From assembly GCA_900550335.1 (NCBI GenBank), contig URRU01000055.1, positions 1-10,567 on the forward strand: a stretch of 10,567 nucleotides of DNA. The letters run 5' to 3'. This document shows positions 5,926-10,567 of this stretch, one piece after another; the stretch's first letter is position 1, and each line of letters opens with the position of its first letter. The notes under the pieces are model-generated. The model was not told where the DNA came from. It ran no database searches and worked only from the letters and a program-made list of their open reading frames with translations. The DNA is from an uncultured Clostridium sp. GTDB lineage: Bacteria > Bacillota > Clostridia > Peptostreptococcales > Peptostreptococcaceae. A program made the position numbers and the translations under genes.

Positions 5926-5983
5926 TTTTATCTTTTGCATTTTTTATTTTGTACTTCTTTTTATCTTTTGCATTTTTTATTTT
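5926..5983. repeat. 25-bp perfect direct repeat, 33-bp period
   Basis: Copies at 5926-5950 and 5959-5983 are identical over 25 bases. They start TTTTATCTTTTGCATTTTTT and continue with ATTTT, separated by 8 bp. They lie in the untranslated region upstream of cooS. The GC-containing TCTTTTGCAT core makes this more than low-complexity chance, but a slippage duplication is the simplest explanation. Confidence 0.7.
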
Positions 5984-6065
5984 TTATTTTGTATTTATTT
6001 TAAATTTTTAGTTCAGATTTTTATTTAGACTATTTTAGTCCACTTTAATCCTAAAAATTTTTTAG

Positions 6066-6107
6066 CTTGAATCCATACAAGTTTTACCATTCTTGAATTT
6101 GTACAAG
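6066..6107. promoter_or_regulatory. Twin CTTGAAT-N3-TACAAG boxes, candidate regulator sites
   Basis: CTTGAATCCATACAAG (6066-6081) and CTTGAATTTGTACAAG (6092-6107) agree at 13 of 16 positions, each an imperfect dyad CTTG-N8-CAAG. Their centres are 26 bp apart, close to two and a half helical turns. They lie between the Rrf2 gene and cooS, about 257-298 bp upstream of the cooS start. The neighbouring Rrf2 regulator is the obvious candidate to bind them. Confidence 0.5.
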
Positions 6108-6155
6108 CTTTTTTGTTTTTTAATATGCAAAATTTAACCTTTTTAATGTTTCTTT

Positions 6156-6605
6156 TTATAATATACTTTTTCTAGTGTCGAAGCTTTTACACTCTCCACA
6201 ATCGAAGTCTTTATCTTCTAATATTTCCTTTAGACTTCTTCTTTTTAGTAGCATCTCTACCTGGTTTTGAATATAGATTAGCTCCTTATGTACCTTGCAC
6301 ATCCCATTTGCTCCATTTCTGCTACAGAAATTATTTATACATTCCATAACTGCAAAATCTGGTTCAACTGCAATTATTACATCATAAAGAGTTAGTTCGT
6401 TTAGGTCTTTTTTTAAACTATATCCTCCATTTGCTCCCCTTTTTATCTCTACTATGTCGCTCTTTGCAAGCTTTTTGATAATCTTGTAAGCAAATGCCTC
6501 TGGTAGGATTTCTCTTTCGCATATTGTTTTGATTGTTAATTTTTCTTCGCCTTTTAGAGCTCTGACTATTCTAATTGCATAGTCACTTTCCCTTGTAAAT
6601 AACAT
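6156..6605 (-). CDS. Rrf2-family transcriptional regulator, probable Fe-S sensor
   Basis: 149 residues, the usual size for Rrf2 proteins. The winged helix-turn-helix occupies about 1-80: the N-terminus MLFTRESDYAIRIVRAL and the wing RGANGGYSL (56-64) are family hallmarks. Three cysteines, C89, C94 and C103, sit where IscR and NsrR bind an iron-sulfur cluster, so a redox- or iron-responsive cluster is likely. A further C136-x2-C139 pair in the tail is unusual and could bind metal or form a disulfide. The start at 6605 has a modest AGGTGAT site (6611-6617) and its own strong promoter. It is encoded just upstream of cooS on the same strand, suggesting control of that operon, which relies on several Fe-S clusters. 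The target is inference from position. Confidence 0.9.
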   Translation of the reverse strand: MLFTRESDYAIRIVRALKGEEKLTIKTICEREILPEAFAYKIIKKLAKSDIVEIKRGANGGYSLKKDLNELTLYDVIIAVEPDFAVMECINNFCSRNGANGMCKVHKELIYIQNQVEMLLKRRSLKEILEDKDFDCGECKSFDTRKSIL

Positions 6606-6628
6606 TTTCCATCACCTACTATGTCTTA

Positions 6629-6657
6629 ATCTTATCAAACTAGATAATTTTTGTCAA
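6629..6657 (-). promoter_or_regulatory. Sigma-A promoter of the Rrf2 gene
   Basis: On the minus strand, a consensus -35 TTGACA (6657-6652), a 17-bp spacer and -10 TAAGAT (6634-6629) with an upstream TG. The start should be near 6622, leaving a leader of roughly 17 nt. Confidence 0.8.
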
Positions 6658-6707
6658 CATTATTTTGTTAAAAAATATATAATCTATAAGCTTGTACTTT
6701 TGTAGTG

Positions 6708-6754
6708 AAAAAAGTGCTATCACAAAACATTTAAAAACGTTCCCGTGACAGCAC
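6708..6754 (-). terminator. Rho-independent terminator of the 141-residue gene
   Basis: On the minus strand, GTGCTGTCAC (6754-6745) pairs with GTGATAGCAC (6723-6714), 10 bp with one G-U pair. Six U follow (6713-6708). The 21-nt loop can form a small inner stem (AACGT with ATGTT). It begins 19 nt after the stop codon. Confidence 0.88.
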
Positions 6755-6773
6755 ATTTTATTATTATATGTTA

Positions 6774-7199
6774 TTATACAAGTATGCTAGGATTTTCAAA
6801 TAAATCTACTAAACTTTTTTTCTCTAAAAAAATAGGGAAAAGACTTTTTATGTTAGCTGGGAATAATCCCTTAGAAATAGCAGTAGAAATAAGTTTTTTT
6901 TCAGTAGCTTCCATTAAAATATCTGTATCTTGAGGATCTAAAAATCTCATACCATTTAGAGTTAAAACTTTGACTGGATGTGCACCTAATTCATCACTAA
7001 TTATATCATCAATCCAATTTTGCATAGATAAATATAGACCTTCACTTCCTGTCAATAAACCAATTAATGCACAAGTTTCACCACTGTATACCAAGGATGG
7101 ATCTACATTCATTTCTACAAGATATTTAATACCAAATTTAGTAGCTCTTTCCCAATCTTTAGTGGTCATATTTTTTAAATATTTTTCATCGAACATCAT
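6774..7199 (-). CDS. Protein of unknown function, 141 residues
   Basis: I do not recognise this family. The protein is soluble, with no signal peptide or membrane segment and a single cysteine (C43). It looks mostly helical. Recognisable segments are MTTKDWERATKFGIKYLVEM near the N-terminus, SGETCALIGLLTGSEGLY in the middle and LNGMRFLDPQDTDIL further on; the last third is rich in Leu, Phe and Lys. It is a real gene: a good promoter (7238-7267), AGGAGG at 7211-7216 and a strong terminator (6708-6754) make it a self-contained single-gene unit. Spacing to the first ATG is 11 nt, rather long; a second ATG directly follows, so translation could begin one codon later. Its compact size and isolation would suit a small immunity, regulatory or stress protein, but nothing in the sequence decides. 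Confidence 0.75.
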   Translation of the reverse strand: MMFDEKYLKNMTTKDWERATKFGIKYLVEMNVDPSLVYSGETCALIGLLTGSEGLYLSMQNWIDDIISDELGAHPVKVLTLNGMRFLDPQDTDILMEATEKKLISTAISKGLFPANIKSLFPIFLEKKSLVDLFENPSILV

Positions 7200-7237
7200 A
7201 ATACTTCATTCCTCCTATTTTTTATATATTTACTTAC

Positions 7238-7267
7238 ATATTACCACATTATTTTTCTAAAGTTCAA
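7238..7267 (-). promoter_or_regulatory. Promoter of the 141-residue gene
   Basis: On the minus strand, -35 TTGAAC (7267-7262), an 18-bp spacer and -10 TAATAT (7243-7238) preceded by TG-G. A perfect 12-bp palindrome, TTCTATATAGAA (7283-7294), lies just upstream of the -35 and could be a regulator site. Confidence 0.55.
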
Positions 7268-7319
7268 TAACAAACTCAAATTTTCTATATAGAATTAATT
7301 TATAATTTCCTTAGAAATT

Positions 7320-7390
7320 AAAAAATAAATAGGTAACCTTATCCCTAAACAATCAAGTTACATTGTCGATTAAGATTACCTATTTATTTA
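7320..7390 (-). terminator. Long hairpin terminator after the repeat-protein gene
   Basis: The arms at 7324-7344 and 7369-7390 are nearly exact inverted copies (AAATAAATAGGTAA plus CTTA-TC), a stem of about 20 bp with one mismatch and one bulge. The loop can form an inner ACAAT/ATTGT stem. On the minus strand the stem runs into UUUUAAUUUC. It lies 57 nt past the stop codon. The stem is much longer than the other terminators here, so it may instead be an mRNA-stabilising fold or a small mobile palindrome. Confidence 0.6.
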
Positions 7391-7446
7391 CCATAAACAT
7401 AATACTACGTATAATATTTTTTATTTATAAAATTGATTATAACCTG

Positions 7447-9048
7447 TTAACTTCTATTCATTTCAATATGATTTCTACGAATAATACTTTCGACTTCCTT
7501 TATTTTATTATTGTATTCTTTTTCACTATATACTTTACTTTTTATTGAAAATTCTGCTAATCTTTTTCCCTTTTGTGAAATATAGAAAGTTCTACATTTT
7601 GGACATGTAAATATATTCCAAATTTCATATTCATATCTTTTATAGTATGTTTTCTCTATATTATTAGTTTTTATTTTATAAAGTAAATGATTTCCACATT
7701 CACATATATAATATGTTATATAGAAATCAGATCCATTATATAGAAAATTAGAATATTTATCCATTAAATTCAAATTATTATTATCCAATTCTTTTATATT
7801 TGTTAATTCTTTTTCCCATTCTATATCTATTTTAATATTTTTCTTCAAAGACTCTTTTATTACTTTCATATCTTTTTCACTTATATTTTCATTTGCATAC
7901 CATTCTACATTAATATTATTCCTTAATCCATCTTTGATTTCCCGTATCTGATAATTAGAAAATCTTGGATTAGAATACCATATTGGATTTAGTCCTTCTT
8001 CTAATCCTTCTCTTATTTCTTGCATCAAATATTTAAATTTAGGATTTGCATACCAAGATACATCTAATCCTTTATTTAATCCTTCTTCTATTTCTTCTAA
8101 TTCATTTCTTTCAAAATCATAGACTAAATACCATCTAACATCTATGCCATCCTTTAAACCTCTGTTTATATATCTTAGTATTCTTTCACAATAATAAATA
8201 CTCATACGATTATCAAAGGTGTCTTCTTTTGATTTATTTAATTTATTTATTTTTTCTATCAACTTTTTTATTTCGCAATCTAATTTCACTTTATTTACTT
8301 TTGATATTGTTTCATTCCTTATTTCAAGATTATTTTCAATAAGTTTATTATTCTCAAAATTTTCATTCGAATTGATTAATTTAGGTAATCTCTTTTTTAC
8401 ATTATTTTGTATTATTTCCATTGTTTTATAATCAAATTTATTGTTTTCAAATATAGAAACATCTAGTCCTTCTTCTAAGTCTGATTTTATCTCTCTCATT
8501 TCATATAAATTTAATTCTTTTCTAGCATATTTTGATACATCCAACCCTTCTTCTAATCCTTCTCTTATTTCTCTCATTTGATATTCAGAAAAATCTTTGT
8601 GAGCATAAAATGATATATCTAATCCTTTTTCTAATCCTTCTCTTATTTCTCTCATTTGTTTTTCATTAAAAATATAGTCTTTTCTAGAATAATGTATTAC
8701 ATCTAGCCCCTTTTCAAGACCTTTTTTCACTTCTTCCATTTGATTTTCATCAAATAAAACAAATGTATACCGAGATACATCTATTCCCTCCTCTAATCCC
8801 TCTCTTATCACTTTCATTTGTTCTGCTGTAAAAATTCTGTCTCTTAAATGCTCCCTAGTATCATTAATATATGTTTTTACATCTAATCTCTTTTCCAATC
8901 CTAATCTTATCTCTCTCATTTGCTTTGCATTAAATCTTGCATCCTTATAAATTGATATATCTAATCCCTTTTCTAATCCTTCTCTTATTTCTTTCATTTG
9001 CTCTTCGTCAAAAGTCAAAGAATCAAATAATTTGCTAAAAATACCCAT
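7447..9048 (-). CDS. Repeat protein (about 13 x 26 residues) with C-terminal zinc-ribbon-like domain
   Basis: 533 residues, no signal peptide or membrane segment. About 13 repeats of roughly 26 residues have the consensus F-x3-QM-[KR]-EIREGLE-x-GLDVS-x-YA. Eight lie at 13-221, the eighth decayed. A Lys/Asn/Glu-rich linker, probably coiled coil, covers 222-277, and five more repeats follow at 278-411, where SWYANPKF-like endings replace SKYA. Repeats 2 and 9 carry insertions. The C-terminal domain (about 440-533) has C449-x-C451 and C482-x2-C485, a likely zinc ribbon, then a Lys-rich helix. I recall similar repeats from clostridial mobile-element and uncharacterised proteins, but no function is established. 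The alternating helix and turn should stack into an elongated scaffold for protein binding. Its codons look more AT-rich than those of alr or cooS. A GGAGAGGA site (9055-9062) sets the start, 31 nt downstream of alr. Confidence 0.8.
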   Translation of the reverse strand: MGIFSKLFDSLTFDEEQMKEIREGLEKGLDISIYKDARFNAKQMREIRLGLEKRLDVKTYINDTREHLRDRIFTAEQMKVIREGLEEGIDVSRYTFVLFDENQMEEVKKGLEKGLDVIHYSRKDYIFNEKQMREIREGLEKGLDISFYAHKDFSEYQMREIREGLEEGLDVSKYARKELNLYEMREIKSDLEEGLDVSIFENNKFDYKTMEIIQNNVKKRLPKLINSNENFENNKLIENNLEIRNETISKVNKVKLDCEIKKLIEKINKLNKSKEDTFDNRMSIYYCERILRYINRGLKDGIDVRWYLVYDFERNELEEIEEGLNKGLDVSWYANPKFKYLMQEIREGLEEGLNPIWYSNPRFSNYQIREIKDGLRNNINVEWYANENISEKDMKVIKESLKKNIKIDIEWEKELTNIKELDNNNLNLMDKYSNFLYNGSDFYITYYICECGNHLLYKIKTNNIEKTYYKRYEYEIWNIFTCPKCRTFYISQKGKRLAEFSIKSKVYSEKEYNNKIKEVESIIRRNHIEMNRS

Positions 9049-9079
9049 AATCTGTCCTCTCCTTTTAATTAATTTTATA

Positions 9080-10246
9080 CTAATATCTTAGATAGTCGTC
9101 GTATTTTATTATGTCCTCGTGTTCGATGAATACTCTTGGTATTCTTCTTGAGATGTTGCACATTATTTCGTGGGCAATTGTTCCGCAGTCATCTGCAAAT
9201 TCACTTATGCTTACTCCACCCTTTCCAAATACTACAGCTTCATCTCCAACCTTTATATCGTCATCCATTCCTATTTTTATCATACACTGATCCATGCAGA
9301 TTCTTCCAACTACTTCATAGTCTTTTCCGTTTATGCAAACTTTTGGATTTTTTCTTCCTCTAACAAACCCATCCGCATATCCTATTGCAAGTGTGGCAAT
9401 TCTTTCTTTTTCTTTTGCTTCATAAGTGCATCCGTAGCTTATTTTTTCGCCAAGCTCTATTGTTTTTATGTGAGAAACTCTAGTTTTTATAGTCATTACA
9501 GGCTCAACAGGCACTCTTTCTTTCATAATATCATCTGAAGGATAGCATCCGTACATGATTATCCCCGCTCTTACCATGTCAAATTTCAAATCGTCGCAAT
9601 CCACTATAGCTGCACTATTTGCTGCGTGCACCAATGGCACTTCAACGCCTTCTTCTTTTAATCTATTTAACATATACTTGAATTTTTCGCCCTGCATTTC
9701 TGTAAAGCTCTTGTCAACTTCATCGGCTGCAGCAAAATGAGTAAATATCCCCTTAATACTAATTCTATCCATTTCGCTTATTTCCTTAATCTCACAAATA
9801 GACTCCTCAGTAACCTTGAATCCAAGTCTGTTCATTCCTGTATCTATCTTTATATGAACTTTTGCGTCCATTTCTAATTCTTCTGCAGCTTTATTTAACT
9901 TCACCGCATCCTCCATAGAATAAACAGTGAACATAACATCGTTTCTGATTATATCTCTGTATCTCTGCTCTGGAGTATAGCCAAGTATCAGAATTGGAAG
10001 ATCTAACCCCTTTCTTCTAAGCTCCATAGCCTCCTCTGCCCTAGAAACTGCAAGATACTCTACATCATTTTCTTCTAAAGTCTTTGCAATCTCAACAGAA
10101 CCATGCCCATAAGCATCTGCCTTTACGATTCCACAAATCTTTTCCCCATTATTTAAAACATTTCTTATGCTCTTTAAATTTCTCTTAAAAGCATCTAAAT
10201 CTATCTCTGCCCAAGCAACCGCCTTAATTCTACTCTTATCTATCAT
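9080..10246 (-). CDS. alr: Alanine racemase
   Basis: 388 residues, full length. This PLP enzyme interconverts L- and D-alanine for peptidoglycan precursors, in the cytosol as a homodimer. The N-terminal barrel carries the PLP lysine K42 in VKADAYGHG (41-49). GMNRLGF (137-143) supplies the arginine facing the cofactor phenolate. The second catalytic base is Y271 in SYGCTY, in the C-terminal beta domain. GYADGF (289-294) and RICMDQ (315-320) are further family signatures. The start at 10246 has only a GGGGG site (10254-10258), weaker than its neighbours. The gene ends 31 nt before the repeat-protein gene, with no terminator between, so the two are probably cotranscribed. Whether it is the housekeeping racemase or an extra copy cannot be told from one window. 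Confidence 0.97.
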   Translation of the reverse strand: MIDKSRIKAVAWAEIDLDAFKRNLKSIRNVLNNGEKICGIVKADAYGHGSVEIAKTLEENDVEYLAVSRAEEAMELRRKGLDLPILILGYTPEQRYRDIIRNDVMFTVYSMEDAVKLNKAAEELEMDAKVHIKIDTGMNRLGFKVTEESICEIKEISEMDRISIKGIFTHFAAADEVDKSFTEMQGEKFKYMLNRLKEEGVEVPLVHAANSAAIVDCDDLKFDMVRAGIIMYGCYPSDDIMKERVPVEPVMTIKTRVSHIKTIELGEKISYGCTYEAKEKERIATLAIGYADGFVRGRKNPKVCINGKDYEVVGRICMDQCMIKIGMDDDIKVGDEAVVFGKGGVSISEFADDCGTIAHEIMCNISRRIPRVFIEHEDIIKYDDYLRY

Positions 10247-10567
10247 CTAAAAACCCCCAGTCTAAACTAATATCTAATCTATCTAAAAAATCTTATCTTA
10301 TAATTATAATAGCTTTCTAAATTATTTTATTAATTATTAATTGCTTCTTCATTAATTACTTTATTAATTATTTTCTAATATATTTAAATAACCTTATTCC
10401 TTAAAAAATATAACAATTAATAATTTTACACATCATTAAACTAAAATCTCGATGTCTAAAATCAAAAATTGCTTAATAAACTATATAATAATATAAATTA
10501 CTTTACAACATAAAAAAAGAACCACCTATCTAGCATTTTCACACCTATGCGGTTCTCTTTTAGGTAA
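10247..10567. other. AT-rich intergenic region upstream of alr
   Basis: There is no reading frame with a ribosome site. A possible minus-strand -10, TATAAT (10308-10303), lies about 57 bp upstream of alr but has no good -35. Several ATTAATTA runs (about 10327-10375) are low-complexity. The right end holds the terminator at 10512-10556. Confidence 0.5.
10512..10556 (-). terminator. Probable terminator of a gene beyond the right edge
   Basis: On the minus strand, AGAACC (10556-10551) pairs with GGTTCT (10523-10518), enclosing 27 nt with a possible inner GCAT/ATGC stem. A run of U follows (10517-10512). On the plus strand the same stem is followed by CTTTT, so it may work in both directions. 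The gene it serves is not in the window. Confidence 0.6.

Larger units (their letters stand above)
5810..6155. other. 346-bp AT-rich leader and control region upstream of cooS
   Basis: No gene is visible. The region holds the cooS ribosome site (5817-5822), a 25-bp direct repeat (5926-5983) and two CTTG-N8-CAAG boxes (6066-6107). It also has a small inverted repeat, GACTA-TTT-TAGTC (6028-6040), and CTAAAAA-T-TTTTTAG near 6053-6065. I found no convincing -35/-10 pair for cooS and no clear terminator for the Rrf2 gene, so read-through from rrf2 into cooS is possible. Confidence 0.6.

Noticed and set aside
6690..6705. CTTGTAC sequence near the rrf2 promoter as a third copy of the twin boxes
   Set aside because: Only the first seven bases match and the second half-site is missing.
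7186..7209. Seven-codon leader peptide just upstream of the 141-residue gene
   Set aside because: Its ATG lies one base after the Shine-Dalgarno, too close for initiation, and the frame has no recognisable leader features.
7447..9048. The repeated DNA of this region as a CRISPR array
   Set aside because: The periodicity (about 78 bp) follows codon-level repeats of one open reading frame, with diverged units and no conserved repeat-spacer pattern.
9170..9538. 122-codon plus-strand frame opposite alr
   Set aside because: Shadow frame with Phe/Tyr/Ser-rich composition, no ribosome site, and entirely antisense to alr.

Overview
The window comes from a low-GC, strictly anaerobic Firmicute of the class Clostridia. 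The evidence is the very AT-rich DNA, the strong AGGAGG ribosome-binding sites, and a nickel CO dehydrogenase operon of the cooS - ferredoxin - NAD(P)/FAD oxidoreductase type known from clostridia and Peptostreptococcaceae. A Clostridioides-like relative is plausible, but this is inference. Every protein gene supported here lies on the minus strand. The only plus-strand transcript supported is a small RNA at about 1771-1886.

Reading left to right (the reverse of transcription):
(1) 1-278: an AT-rich flank with a degenerate 42-bp tandem repeat and a terminator.
(2) 279-1629: a two-gene toxin-antitoxin-like operon. A DUF3990-type, ADP-ribosyltransferase-like protein is followed by an overlapping gene for a protein with a C-terminal XRE helix-turn-helix. 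A canonical promoter drives it, and a perfect 28-bp palindrome fills the promoter spacer.
(3) About 1731-2092: a candidate type I toxin-antitoxin locus. It has a 42-residue basic, hydrophobic peptide starting at TTG behind a perfect Shine-Dalgarno, and a convergent short structured RNA whose terminator overlaps the peptide stop codon.
(4) 2204-5822: the cooS operon.
(5) 5810-6155: a long AT-rich leader with a 25-bp direct repeat and two copies of a CTTG-N8-CAAG box.
(6) 6156-6657: an Rrf2-family regulator with cluster-type cysteines and its own promoter.
(7) 6708-7267: a monocistronic gene of unknown function.
(8) 7320-10246: alanine racemase followed, 31 nt later with no terminator seen, by a protein built of about 13 copies of a 26-residue repeat and ending in a zinc-ribbon-like domain.
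(9) 10247-10567: AT-rich DNA ending in a terminator for a gene outside the window.

How the genes work together: CooS oxidises CO (or reduces CO2). The four-cluster ferredoxin would carry the electrons, and the flavoprotein could pass them to NAD(P). The adjacent Rrf2 regulator, probably an Fe-S sensor, is the natural candidate to act on the twin boxes upstream of cooS. The two toxin-antitoxin-like loci sit back to back, so 239-2092 reads as a small stability or defence islet beside the metabolic operon. The least explained parts are the type I-like locus, the repeat/zinc-ribbon protein and the 141-residue orphan.
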